Numbered from the stretch's first letter, positions 42,827 through 52,204 are shown. The stretch is DNA of 64,000 bases from Oceanicola sp. 22II-s10i (GCF_002210105.1 NZ_AQQU01000004.1:186001-250000); one strand, 5' to 3'. The notes: generated from the letters alone by a model not told the origin. Program-made: numbers and translations.

Positions 42827-45800
42827 TTAAAGTTCATGAATGACCGGAGGCGTTACGCAAACGCTCTTTGCGATCTCGACCACGTGGCGGTGGTGGGTCA
42901 GGTAGATCGCTTGGCCGCGTCCGCCGATGGCTTCCATGACGCGGCAGGCGGCGCTGGTGCGTGCCTCGTCGAAGGTTTCGAAGATGTCATCGCAAAAGAA
43001 CGGGAGCCTCGTGCCCTGCGCGACAAGTTGTTCGTGGGCCGCTGCCCGCAGCGCTAAGTATAGCTGGAAGCGCGTGCCCTTGGACATTTCGACCGCACGC
43101 TTGCTGACCCCATTGCCATCGACGGCGAGCAAAATCTCGGACTCCTTGTCGATCTGGGTACTCAGGGTCGGATAGGCGCCTTGCGTGAGACTGGCGAAGC
43201 AGTCTTCCGTGGCTGTCAACATGCCGCTGCGATGGCTGTCGCGATAGCGCCGGATGGCGTCGGAGGCGAGGTGATGGCCCAGGGAAAGTTCGAGATGCTC
43301 CAAGGCAGCCTCTTCGAGCTGCAGTTCCAGCGTGGCTTTCTGCTCGACCAATTCCGCAACCGTGTCGTCTCCCTTCACCTCGGCTAGGGCATATTCGGCG
43401 GCTGTGCGGTTTTGAATGGCGAGGGTCAGCTCGTCCTCGGCATGGGCAAGATCGGATCGGTTGCTGTCGAGTTCGCCCTCCAATGCGGCAACTGAGGACT
43501 CTGCAAGCTGGGCGCGGGCTGTCTCGATGTCGGTCGTGCCCAGTTCGGCCAGGACCTGGCGGGTGATTTTCGCCAGCGCGGCGCGGTTGTCGATTGCTTT
43601 CTGCGTGCGAATTGCGGCCTCGCGCAGGGCGCCGATATCGCCCGGGGTGGTCGTATCGGGGAAAAGCATGGCGATGGTCGCGACCTCTTGGTCGATGGCG
43701 TTTTGTCGATCCTTGTGTTCGACAAGATCGGCCTCGGCCGTCTCGATCGCGGTGTCGAGTTTTCGGCCCGTCTCAGTGGCCGAACGCGCTTTTTCCGCCA
43801 GGGTTTTGAGGGCGGCGAATGTCTTTGCCGCCGTTGCGTGAGGCTCCTGCCCATGGGCGCGTGCCAGGCTGTCGATCTCCTGGGTGAACTGCTTTTGGTC
43901 CGCCTGCATGGTTGTGATCCGTCGCCCGGCTGCGGCCCGTGTGTTTTCGTGTTCGCGCAAAGCGCGCAGGGGCTCCAGCGATGCCTCCAGCCGTTCGGGG
44001 GGCAATGCCTCTCCGAGGAGGTCGTGGACCAGTGCGCGCCAGGTCTTCTTCGTATCCTCCTTTGCCTTAAACGCTTTTGCGTAACGCTCTTCGCGCCGGG
44101 CAAGATCCCGCTGCGCCTGTCGCAGGGTTGCCTCGGCCGTTGTATGGGCGTCGGTTTGCTTGCGGTCGTCCTCGGCCTGACGCCGGGCCGCCGCCAGGGC
44201 GCCGGTCAGGTCTGTCGGGGGAAAGGGCAGGGTCCGGGCCAGCTCGGCCAGTAGGGCGTCGGCGCGTTGGAGGGTGGATTGATTGGTCTCTTCGGTATCG
44301 CGCAGGGCCTGGGCATCTTCGCTGGCCGCCTCGTGACTTCGCCGCCAGTCCAACCATTCCGCAGGCGTGATGCTGTCTGGAAGGCCAACCTGAGCCGCCG
44401 CCGCGCTGACCGAGGCCTCGATATTGGTGCGTTCTTCACGAAGGGTTTCCAGGCGTTTGTCGGTCTGAGCCGCACGGGCGCGGGCCTGGGCTTCGGCCTG
44501 GCCGATTTCGCGGAGCTGTGCCAGTTCGCGGGACTGCGCCAATCGCGCTTCGGCAGCGATATCATGCCCTTGCATTGCCTCGTGGAAGTCGGCGGCGGTC
44601 TGTCTGTCCAAGGCGGCAAGATGCTCCGCCCAGCGTGCATCGCGCCGCGCGCGCAGATCCTCGGCATCGGCATCCGAGATGAGCTTCGCGTCCCGGGCCA
44701 GTGATTTGGCCTGAGCCCCGCGGGCCTCCGCATCCTCCAGATGCTCGTCGCGCTTTGCCGTTGTCGTGCGCAGGTCGTGAAGCAAGTCCTGATGGCGCTC
44801 GGCCCAGTTGGTTGCCTGGTGACGTGAGGTCGGGCAGGCGGGTAGGTGATCGAAAGTGACGCCTGCGAATGAGAGCGCAGCCAGGGAGCGCCGCGCCTTG
44901 ATCTTCATATCCGCGATCGCCTGTTGCGCTGCGGCGTAGGCAGGGGCGAGGGTCTCCGCATCGAAGCGCAGCAGAATATCTGCTACCTGTGGGCGTTCCT
45001 CATCCGCGGGCGCGCCATCCTGCATGGCTTCGGTCGCGGCGATCACCCGCTCTTTCAATTCGGCGGTTTCGCGCGCCTCGATCTTTTCTTGGGAAATCGC
45101 CTCGCGCAGAGCTTCCCTGGCGCTCTCCAGAGACGCAATATCGGCGCCCGACAGGACCAGCCCTTGCAGATCGACGTCTGGCGAGGTGACCCCAAGATCC
45201 CATGCAGCCTGCTTCATCGATGCCTCCGCGGCCCGCCGTTCGTCCTCGCGCCTGTCAAGGTCGAGCTGTGCGGTTCGATCCCGCGCGGCGAGATCCTCCA
45301 GCGCTGCCAGCGCGGTCGAAAGCTCAAGACGCTTCGGATCCAAGGCGACGGCGTCGCGATTTTCCCTGAGGTTCGCGATCTCCTCGGTCAGGCGTGCGAT
45401 ATTCTGTGTGGCCAGCCCACGGTCTCTGTTTAGCTCGATCAGCCGTTCCGGATCGAAATCCAGTTGATCGGGATAACTCGCGAAAGAGGCAATCGCCTGT
45501 TCCAGGTCCCGGATCTCGCCCATCAGGGGCAGGGCACGCCGCTGCGCCTCCATGCGCGCCTTCGTCAGATTCAGCGCATCCCGCGTCTTGCGCGCCTCCC
45601 GCTCGGCCTCTTGTGCCTTGCGCAAATCTTTCTTGAGGGCCTTCCAGGCGCTGGCGGTCACGTCGCGGTCTTTGATCTCTTTTTCAACGTCGGCCAAGGC
45701 GCGTTTCAATTCGGCCATGTGGGTGGTGCGTCCGCGTTTCTTCCATAGCGCGTCGGCCCGCTCGCGGACGTGATCCAGAACGGTGCTCAGGTCGGCCACG

Positions 45801-46264
45801 CCCGCTGCAGCGGAAAAGAGCAGGCGCCCGATATCCCCTTCGGCATTTGCGATCTCTTCGCCGCCGCGTTCGATTGTCTCGTCGTCAAGGCAGAGCAGGC
45901 GGCGGTAATCCTCTTCGGACAATCCCGCGAGATGGGCGGAGAGGGCAGCCTCGGGCAGCGGGGTGCCGGTCGCGTCGACCAGCGATCCGCTGCGCGTCGG
46001 TAGTCGCGTGAAATCACGCAAGACACCGTCGATGTCCAGCCTGGCCGAGACTTGGAGGTTATTGCGCGGATGCTTGAACGCATAGCCCTCGCGCAGCGGG
46101 AAGCCGTAGAATAGCCGTAGGACGGCTTCCATCGTGGTGGTTTTTCCGGCTTCGTTCGGGCCATAGATGATGTGGAAATCATGGCCATCGGAGGCCGAGC
46201 CAAAGTCGAAGTGCCGGTCGGTGAAATGGCCGAAACGATCAAGGGAGAGGCGCTGGAGCCGCAT
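42827..46264 (-). CDS. SMC/YhaN-like AAA ATPase with long coiled coil
   Basis: This 1145-aa protein has Walker A 'GPNEAGKT' (35-42) directly after the N-terminal strand, 'LVDATGTPLP...' and a signature-type 'GDIGRLLFSAAAGVADLS', a ~700-residue coiled coil rich in Glu, Arg and Ala, and a C-terminal Walker B 'LPFFCDDIFETFDEART' near 1100. This is the layout of YhaN, the SbcC/Rad50-like partner of a YhaO nuclease. Its ATG overlaps the stop of the phosphoesterase gene by one base (TGATG). It should form an ATP-dependent DNA-end nuclease with that protein. Confidence 0.87.
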   Translation of the reverse strand: MRLQRLSLDRFGHFTDRHFDFGSASDGHDFHIIYGPNEAGKTTTMEAVLRLFYGFPLREGYAFKHPRNNLQVSARLDIDGVLRDFTRLPTRSGSLVDATGTPLPEAALSAHLAGLSEEDYRRLLCLDDETIERGGEEIANAEGDIGRLLFSAAAGVADLSTVLDHVRERADALWKKRGRTTHMAELKRALADVEKEIKDRDVTASAWKALKKDLRKAQEAEREARKTRDALNLTKARMEAQRRALPLMGEIRDLEQAIASFASYPDQLDFDPERLIELNRDRGLATQNIARLTEEIANLRENRDAVALDPKRLELSTALAALEDLAARDRTAQLDLDRREDERRAAEASMKQAAWDLGVTSPDVDLQGLVLSGADIASLESAREALREAISQEKIEARETAELKERVIAATEAMQDGAPADEERPQVADILLRFDAETLAPAYAAAQQAIADMKIKARRSLAALSFAGVTFDHLPACPTSRHQATNWAERHQDLLHDLRTTTAKRDEHLEDAEARGAQAKSLARDAKLISDADAEDLRARRDARWAEHLAALDRQTAADFHEAMQGHDIAAEARLAQSRELAQLREIGQAEAQARARAAQTDKRLETLREERTNIEASVSAAAAQVGLPDSITPAEWLDWRRSHEAASEDAQALRDTEETNQSTLQRADALLAELARTLPFPPTDLTGALAAARRQAEDDRKQTDAHTTAEATLRQAQRDLARREERYAKAFKAKEDTKKTWRALVHDLLGEALPPERLEASLEPLRALREHENTRAAAGRRITTMQADQKQFTQEIDSLARAHGQEPHATAAKTFAALKTLAEKARSATETGRKLDTAIETAEADLVEHKDRQNAIDQEVATIAMLFPDTTTPGDIGALREAAIRTQKAIDNRAALAKITRQVLAELGTTDIETARAQLAESSVAALEGELDSNRSDLAHAEDELTLAIQNRTAAEYALAEVKGDDTVAELVEQKATLELQLEEAALEHLELSLGHHLASDAIRRYRDSHRSGMLTATEDCFASLTQGAYPTLSTQIDKESEILLAVDGNGVSKRAVEMSKGTRFQLYLALRAAAHEQLVAQGTRLPFFCDDIFETFDEARTSAACRVMEAIGGRGQAIYLTHHRHVVEIAKSVCVTPPVIHEL

Positions 46265-47499
46265 CAGTGTCCGGCCCCCTTCATCTGGGCCAGGACGACG
46301 TCGGCGCCGGCCTTGGTCAATTTATCCACCATCGCATCGCGCGCGGCCTCATCCGGCAGCAAGCGGTCGCGCAGGGTAACGGGCAGTTCCTGCAGGACGG
46401 TCTCGACCTCGTCGCGGGCGAGGGCGGCAAAGCCGGGCTCGCCGCGGATCGTTGCCATGATCGTCGCCAGTTCGTCGGCGGCGCCGCTTGCGCCTTCGGT
46501 TGCGTCCGGCGGCGGCAGGTCGAACAGGAGTTTGTCGATCCAGAGATCCCCGGTGGCCTGGGCAAGCTCGTTCACCTGTTCGATCCAGACATCGCGATCC
46601 CGTAGGATTTGCCAATGGCGCTTCGGCGTTCCGGTCAAGATCAGTCGGATAACGCCGATCGGCGCCGCGATCTGGTTGCGCATCGCACTCAGGTGGGACT
46701 TCAGCAGCCCGCGCAGAGCCTCGTCGCTCTCCGTCTCTGTCACATCCAGTTCGCTTTGGGCGAATTCCACGACCGAACTGGGTACTTCGCTAATATCGAT
46801 CTGGCCCTGATCGATGGTCAGCAGCGTCGCGGATTTTGGGCCGGACTCGCCTATATCTCGCCCCTGCGGGGTGCCGGGCATGACAATCCAGGGTGCGGCC
46901 GAATGGACCTGCCGTTTGTGGATATGGCCGAGCGCCCAATAATCGAACCCCATGCCGGCCAGATCGGCGAGGCTGCAGGGGGCATAGATATCATGACCCG
47001 CCGCACCGCCAAGCGAGCTGTGCAGCATGGCAATATTCACCACGCCCGGAACCGGCGGTTTGAACCGCGGCAGAAGGCTGTCGGGCGCGTGACGGTCCGC
47101 GAAGCTGACACCGTGGATCACGATGTCGTCTGTCAGCGGCACCATGCCGCCGCGTGCATCGAAAGCGTGAACTTGGGCAGGCAGATCAAGCGCTCCGGTG
47201 ATCGGGTTCTCGGCATCATGATTGCCTTTGATGTAGAAAACTTTGATCCCCGCATCGCCAAGGCGATCAAGCTCGGCCATCAGGAAGGCGCCCGTTCTTG
47301 CGCTGCGCTCTTTTCCATCGAACAGATCGCCGGAAATCAGGACTGCGGAGAGCTGTTCGGAGATGGCGAAATCGACCAGTCCGCGGAAAGCGGACCGGGA
47401 GGCTGCTGCAACCGCGTCGCGAAGGTCCGAGTTGCGCAAGGCCAGTGACCTGAGGGGAGAGTCCAAATGGACGTCAGCAGTGTGAAGAATTTTAATCAA
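46264..47499 (-). CDS. YhaO/SbcD-like metallophosphoesterase (Mre11 family)
   Basis: The protein has calcineurin-type phosphoesterase motifs in order: 'HTADVHLDSP', 'SGDLFDG', 'GNHDAE' and 'GHIHKR', so all metal sites are intact. The TTG at 47499 is chosen: AGGGG lies 7 nt before it and the product begins M-IKILHTADVHLD as in the family; a GTG 24 nt further up gives an odd extra N-terminus. The last 150 residues are helical and probably bind the ATPase. It is first in an operon with the SMC-like ATPase and the dGTPase. Confidence 0.87.
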   Translation of the reverse strand: MIKILHTADVHLDSPLRSLALRNSDLRDAVAAASRSAFRGLVDFAISEQLSAVLISGDLFDGKERSARTGAFLMAELDRLGDAGIKVFYIKGNHDAENPITGALDLPAQVHAFDARGGMVPLTDDIVIHGVSFADRHAPDSLLPRFKPPVPGVVNIAMLHSSLGGAAGHDIYAPCSLADLAGMGFDYWALGHIHKRQVHSAAPWIVMPGTPQGRDIGESGPKSATLLTIDQGQIDISEVPSSVVEFAQSELDVTETESDEALRGLLKSHLSAMRNQIAAPIGVIRLILTGTPKRHWQILRDRDVWIEQVNELAQATGDLWIDKLLFDLPPPDATEGASGAADELATIMATIRGEPGFAALARDEVETVLQELPVTLRDRLLPDEAARDAMVDKLTKAGADVVLAQMKGAGH

Positions 47500-47783
47500 G
47501 ATCGAACCCCTGACATAGATCACGTGAGCCTGGCGCTTGCGTATTGAACAGTAAGGGAAATTTCATTGGACTCTGGGCGCGAGAGGTTGCTCGATAGTGA
47601 AGTTTCTGTGGCACGTTTCTTCCTGCGGGCCACCATGCCATCCTCCATCCAAATTATGCGATAGTGGCCTGTTGCTTCATGAAGTGACTGGGGTGCGTCA
47701 ACAACTTTTCAGCTAAAGTTCTGAGGCGGCGGGTCATGCGGTGGGGGATCGCAAGTGCGGCAGACACGATCGTCGCCCATGCA

Positions 47784-48449
47784 CTATCCTCCGAATAAAT
47801 CTCCTGTTTTGGATCGTTCGTCGAGGAGATCATAGAAGGTTTCCATGTGTTTTATGAAGCCCTCTTCAGTAACTCTGTAACGAAAATCAAAGGTTTCTGC
47901 TTTGAATTTTCGTATCCCGGACAGTTCTGGGTACTCTGCCAAAATTAAGAAATGCGGGACTTTCCTCTCGGTCGCGGCAATGGCGTTAACGATCGCATGC
48001 CTCTGTTGCTGCTTGAGTGGAGGTGACTTATAGGGATAAATGAAGACTTCGAAAATTTCCTGATTTGCCTTGAAGCTAAAGTCAGGTGAAATGTCGACTT
48101 CATGTTTTCCGAAGGCGATAGCCCGTCGCTCACGTTCGATGAAATTTGCTTTACCAATTGGAATATATCCGCAGATTCCGTCAAATATTCCTAATTTTGC
48201 AGCGGCTTCCCCAGGCCCATCCAAGGCCGCAATCGTGTCGCGCGCTTTATCTACGGGGTATCCTTTCAGGATCATAGTCAGGATATGATAGAGATCTTCG
48301 TAGTTCCAAACGCCGCCGCGTTGAGCATCATATGCGGCGATTTTTTCTTTTAGTCTTTGCCGCTCTGAGGATGTTCCCGAAGGCCCATGTGCGCCGGGAT
48401 TATATTCGCCTAACCCTCTGAGAAATTCGGTCTTTGACGTTCGTCGCAC
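47784..48449 (-). CDS. hypothetical protein
   Basis: The 221-aa product starts MRRTSKTEFLRGLGEYNPGA. Mid-protein features are 'ILTMILKGYPVDKARDTIAA' and 'YEDLYH', and the C-terminal half is rich in aromatics (FDFRYRVTEEGFIKHMETFY). I recognise no family. It is more AT-rich than its neighbours and lies between the phosphoesterase promoter region and the AbiE pair; the direction matches both. Real gene probability is good because of length and composition; function unknown. Confidence 0.65.
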   Translation of the reverse strand: MRRTSKTEFLRGLGEYNPGAHGPSGTSSERQRLKEKIAAYDAQRGGVWNYEDLYHILTMILKGYPVDKARDTIAALDGPGEAAAKLGIFDGICGYIPIGKANFIERERRAIAFGKHEVDISPDFSFKANQEIFEVFIYPYKSPPLKQQQRHAIVNAIAATERKVPHFLILAEYPELSGIRKFKAETFDFRYRVTEEGFIKHMETFYDLLDERSKTGDLFGG

Positions 48450-48577
48450 GCGCGCCTCGGATGCAGGATGAAATACAGATTTGAAGTCAAAACGACCCTT
48501 GGCATTGCGTCAAGACGTGACATTGCCAAGATCATCGGATTTCCGCTATCTGGCGTGAAGTCTGTATGCCCACCTGC

Positions 48578-49612
48578 TCAGGTGCGGATGTGCTGATTGT
48601 TTTCTGCGAGCTTTGCGCGCTCGGCAATGGATGCGCAACGTTCGATGAGGTCGTCGAAACGCTCAGCGTCTTCAAGCAATAGGCCGTCGTCGACCATGTG
48701 CGCGTAGTCGGCCGCGAGCGCGGTGCGAGCCTCTCCGTTTGGGACCAGTTGCAGATTGCCATGAACCGCGGCTTCATAGTCCACGGGTGTTCCGCCGGCC
48801 GTCTTCTCCGGGAAGAACATACGCTTGTGCCGCGCGACTGCTGAGGCGAGGTCTCGGTCGGAAATAGCCACATCCGCGATGCCTGCATCGTCGAGGCGTA
48901 CCAGGTCATGCCAATGGCGCGCGAAGCGCTCCCCGCGGAGCCGACCCTGTACGCAAAAGACATGGATCGCCGTGGCCTTCTCCCAAAAGGTTCGTTCGGC
49001 ATGCATCACGCGCGGTGTCGCGGTCGGAAAGGTCACGCCCTCGATCAGCCCGTTCGCATCGCAGGTGACGTCACGCAGGCTCGCCGGTTCGCCGGTCGAT
49101 CTCGCGCCGAATTCCAGCATGACGCTGGGGGCGACATAGCCGGAGCCAGAAGAGGCGGCTTTGTAATCGATGAAAAGCTTGTCGCCATCTGCCCGTGTCG
49201 AGGCCGATAGCCCTTGCGCTGCAATGGCGTCCTGGATCAAGGGCTGCGTCGTTTCGACGACCCATTTTGGCAATCTATCCCGAACAGCTTTCGACCAGCG
49301 CTTTTCCTCACTGCGTGTGGTTGGCAGGGCTTCGGCGCGTTCTCCCACCAGATCAGGTGCGATTGCCCGTATGTCATAGGTCAGATCGACATCTTCAGAG
49401 AAGCGCTGGATCACCCCATAGGCTTTGGAAAGGGATGTTCCGCCCTTGAAAACGAGGTGCTCACCAAGCTCGGAACTGAAGAGGGTCTGAAGGGCCCAGA
49501 CAACCCAGACGTCCTTTTCGAGCAGGTGCGCGGGCCGCCCGGAGCGATCTGCAGCTACGGCCAGGGCTTCCTTGCGGTCTGCAGGCGGCAAAGACAGGAA
49601 GAGTTCAGACAT
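48578..49612 (-). CDS. AbiEii toxin (nucleotidyltransferase)
   Basis: The 344-aa product starts MSELFLSLPPADRKEALAVA; the motif 'VFKGGTSLSKAYGVIQRFSE' then 'DVDLTY' is the AbiEii/MenA nucleotidyltransferase pattern (G-[GS]-x-S...D-[LIV]-D). The start at 49612 is chosen because it overlaps the antitoxin stop by 8 nt; an in-frame GTG/ATG further up adds nothing family-like. It is the toxin of a type IV TA pair that modifies tRNA or other substrates and causes abortive infection. Confidence 0.88.
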   Translation of the reverse strand: MSELFLSLPPADRKEALAVAADRSGRPAHLLEKDVWVVWALQTLFSSELGEHLVFKGGTSLSKAYGVIQRFSEDVDLTYDIRAIAPDLVGERAEALPTTRSEEKRWSKAVRDRLPKWVVETTQPLIQDAIAAQGLSASTRADGDKLFIDYKAASSGSGYVAPSVMLEFGARSTGEPASLRDVTCDANGLIEGVTFPTATPRVMHAERTFWEKATAIHVFCVQGRLRGERFARHWHDLVRLDDAGIADVAISDRDLASAVARHKRMFFPEKTAGGTPVDYEAAVHGNLQLVPNGEARTALAADYAHMVDDGLLLEDAERFDDLIERCASIAERAKLAENNQHIRT

Positions 49613-50198
49613 GCGCCGCCTTTCCGACACTGCGTGCAAGCCAGGTCGGGAACTGCGGTGCTGCGGTTACCAATTCGTCAAACGCCGCTGCGGGCAGTTT
49701 CTGCTTCAGCGATCTAAGAGCTGTCTCTGCCTGTTCCGGCCCGAGCCAGGCCAGGGCGCGAACAGCACTGCCAGCCGGCCTCTTCCCGAGGGCGAGTTGC
49801 CATCGGGGGGCGTGGCGCAGTTCCACGAGTTGTTTGCCCAATGAGAGCGTGCGGCTGCGACCCGAGGTCAGGTACACGGAGCGAACAGGCACTTGCGTGG
49901 TCAGGCCGAGTGCATTCGCTTCGGCGGCGCCGGTTGGAACGATGATTTCGCCACGTTGCGCCGCGAGGGCCTCGACGGCCTGTTCCACGGACGGAGCGCG
50001 CGTTCCAAACCGGCTTTTGATCGGTCGCAGGTAAACGCCGCGCCCGGCACGGATCAACTGGCCGCGCTCGGCAAGGCGCGACAAGGCCTGATCCACACCG
50101 GCACGGCTGCCGAGGTGCAGCAGGCCCTTTGCGGCAAGTGGCGCTCCTTCCGGAAGTCCCTCTGCATGGGTCAATATCTGTTCTGCAAGGTGCTGCAT
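49605..50198 (-). CDS. AbiEi-type antitoxin/repressor
   Basis: The 197-aa product starts MQHLAEQILTHAEGLPEGAP; an N-terminal winged helix-turn-helix (AGVDQALSRLAERGQLIRAG, then GRGVYLRPI) precedes a C-terminal domain as in AbiEi/DUF6088 proteins. It stops within the AbiEii gene (8-nt overlap) and is preceded by a perfect 10-bp inverted repeat at 50209. It should repress its own operon and neutralise the toxin. Confidence 0.87.
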   Translation of the reverse strand: MQHLAEQILTHAEGLPEGAPLAAKGLLHLGSRAGVDQALSRLAERGQLIRAGRGVYLRPIKSRFGTRAPSVEQAVEALAAQRGEIIVPTGAAEANALGLTTQVPVRSVYLTSGRSRTLSLGKQLVELRHAPRWQLALGKRPAGSAVRALAWLGPEQAETALRSLKQKLPAAAFDELVTAAPQFPTWLARSVGKAAHV

Positions 50199-50208
50199 GA
50201 TCGTTTTC

Positions 50209-50238
50209 CTGTCAGAAATATATGCAGTTTTCTGACAG
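50209..50238. promoter_or_regulatory. operator of the AbiE operon
   Basis: CTGTCAGAAA, a 10-bp spacer (TATATGCAGT) and TTTCTGACAG: a perfect inverted repeat 11 nt before the antitoxin start, overlapping the likely promoter. AbiEi proteins bind such inverted repeats for autoregulation. Confidence 0.8.
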
Positions 50239-50333
50239 AATTCAATCCGTGCTGTTGAGCGAGATGAAGAGGGTGGTGGCTTCGTGCCGTGGGTAGCAGG
50301 CTGGCCGTCGGCGATTTTCAGAGGGGAACACGC

Positions 50334-50597
50334 TTACCGAAGACCCTGCAGTTGAAGGCATTCCTTGACGGCTGCAGCCCGCCTCTTGTCCAGGTACTCG
50401 GCCAGATCGTCGATATGGACGCCTTTGGCGCATTTCTGCGATGCTTCCATTCGGACGAGGGGGAGGGCGATCGAACCGGCCGAGACTTTGCGGATGAACT
50501 TGTCGGTACTCAGACCGAAAAAATCCCTGGCGACATCCTCAGCGGGAATGATCGGTCGCCCGGAATACATCGCTATCAAGAGAAACGCCGTGTTCAT
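50334..50597 (-). CDS. PrtN-like (pyocin-activator family) regulator
   Basis: The 87-aa product starts MNTAFLLIAMYSGRPIIPAE, with 'RKVSAGSIALPLVRMEASQK' and 'GVHIDDLAEYLDKRR'; this is the PrtN family pattern. PrtN proteins activate pyocin or prophage genes, so this is probably a control gene inherited from a phage-like ancestor of the island. An open frame extends upstream but is unrelated. No genes under its control are evident. Confidence 0.82.
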   Translation of the reverse strand: MNTAFLLIAMYSGRPIIPAEDVARDFFGLSTDKFIRKVSAGSIALPLVRMEASQKCAKGVHIDDLAEYLDKRRAAAVKECLQLQGLR

Positions 50598-50928
50598 GAT
50601 CCCGGAGTGAAACACGATGGCATAGCTGGGAGAAGGGCGCGCAGCGGGTTGGCGGGGAGACGGATAGCATAGAGCGCAAATCGGACGGGAGCGTTGGATC
50701 GGGGAGACTCTCCGAAGCGTGTGAAAGGGGGTAGGGAGCCCATGCTTGGGTAAGTCGGGCGGGAGCCTCGACGCCAAGCAACGCTTCTGGAGAGGCCGCA
50801 AGACCAGTGCACCTTTTGCGGTGCAGACATCCCCGGATCCCGCTGGGGGCGCTGCCACACTGGTGCTGCCGGCAGGAGGAGGGTCATCCAGGCCCGCGGC
50901 AGCGCCTTGAGGGCCGAGCCCTCTGCGC
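50598..50928. other. non-coding stretch, no gene recognised
   Basis: About 330 bases between the PrtN-like gene and the pRiA4b-type fragment. Nothing is recognised. Confidence 0.35.
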
Positions 50929-51490
50929 TCACCGACCAGAAGGCTTTGGCTTGGGCTGATGCAGGCGCCGGCTGGTGTTCTTGCGGAAGGTGTTGCGCAG
51001 ATCCTTGTTGATCAGGTCGATGTCGAACCAGTCCGGATCGAAATGCCCGCCGGCCCAGCGAAGGTTGGAGTTGTGGTCCTCGTGGTTCGGATCGCGGATG
51101 GTCTCGAGGAAATCGGCATAGGACCAGGGGCCGCCGACGTCCTCGGGCGGCCGGGCACGGGCACCTTCGGTGCATTCCGCGTGGCGGGGCAGGGGATCGA
51201 GGGATAGCCACTCCTCGATCCGGATCACATGGGTCCAGTCATCGCCAAAGTCGTAGAGGTAATTGAAGGTCAGATCCTGGCCGGTGAAATCCGCAAGCCT
51301 GACCCCGGTGTAGTCGAAAATCTGCGGTCCGCCGAAACCATCCTCAAGCTGATCGGGGTCGCCATAGCGCAGCCCGCCGATCCGGAACTCATGCAGATGG
51401 CTGTCGGTCCAGCTGAACGCGGCCTGCAGCACCAGATGCAGCCTGTCGAGCGTCCAGTCGGATGCACGGCGACCGAAGAACCGCCTTTTC
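50929..51490 (-). pseudogene. 5'-truncated plasmid pRiA4b ORF-3 family gene
   Basis: The frame has the family core 'TLDRLHLVLQAAFSWTDSHL', 'LYDFGDDWTHVIRIEEW' and 'GPWSYADFLETIRDP', plus the C-terminal 'GGHFDPDWFDIDLINKDLR'. The first ~20 family residues and the start codon are missing; upstream, the sequence turns into a lysE fragment at about 51487. So the gene was cut by a recombination or deletion. A GTG inside the frame (51432) might still initiate a shorter product. Confidence 0.72.
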
Positions 51491-51830
51491 GGGCTGCAGA
51501 AATGCCGACACGGCGGTGAGCGCGATCAGCCAAGATTTCGGATTGATGAACTGGAACAGCAGCGCCTGAGAAAACGAGATCGGGGTGGCATTAGGTGATT
51601 GCGCCAGCGCATCGGCTTTCCAAAGCTTCAGGGCGAGCCAGAGCAGATAGAACGTCCCAGCCACCTTGAGTGCCAACTGGATACTGGGAAACTGTGCGAA
51701 AAGGCTGCTGAGACCGGCGGCCACGAGCAGGATCTGGGAGATCACACCGGTCGGAATGCCAACGATCTGCGGTATGGTGCTCCGAAAGCCAAACACCAGC
51801 CCCGCGTTGGCGAGAGGCGAAGGCCCGCTC
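51490..51830 (-). pseudogene. fragment of a LysE-family exporter gene
   Basis: The frame reads 'ANAGLVFGFRSTIPQIVGIP', then 'AGTFYLLWLALKLWKADALA', 'FSQALLFQFINPKSWL' and 'TAVSAFLQPEK': the middle part of a LysE/RhtB amino-acid exporter. Both the N-terminus and the last membrane segments are lost; at about 51487 it runs into the pRiA4b-type fragment. Confidence 0.72.
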
Positions 51831-51858
51831 CGAAAGCCTTCAACAGCTTTCGGATATC

Positions 51859-52068
51859 ATGGCGGACTGGACCAAGGCGCTCTCCGTCGAGATGTTTTTC
51901 GTCGAGGCTGAGAAGCGTATGCAGATGGTGGACGGAGAGCGGCGCGCGCATCTGGAATCCCGGCTGCGTTTGGCGCGTTCGATGCTGGGCGAACTCGATC
52001 CGCTGTCATTTATCGAGCAGTGGGTTTCGCCGGAGGAGCGCTACCAGAGAAAGTTCATGGATGAATAG
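51859..52068 (+). CDS. small hypothetical protein, possibly a C-terminal fragment
   Basis: From ATG 51859 the product is 69 aa, predicted all-helical (WTKALSVEMFFVEAEKRMQM; LESRLRLARSMLGELDPL). The same frame is open and equally protein-like for about 15 codons upstream (SESLQQLSDI), which suggests it is the end of a larger, truncated gene. Family not recognised. Confidence 0.45.
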   Translation: MADWTKALSVEMFFVEAEKRMQMVDGERRAHLESRLRLARSMLGELDPLSFIEQWVSPEERYQRKFMDE

Positions 52069-52204
52069 GGCGCCAATAGGATGGACGGCATATCGCTAAC
52101 TTGCCTCTATCTCAGCATTCAGCGGCCATGAAAGTTGATGCCTGTACCTGGCAAAACCTTGAGTGATGCGCGGATCCTTTCGATGAGATTGACGTACTGG
52201 CGCA

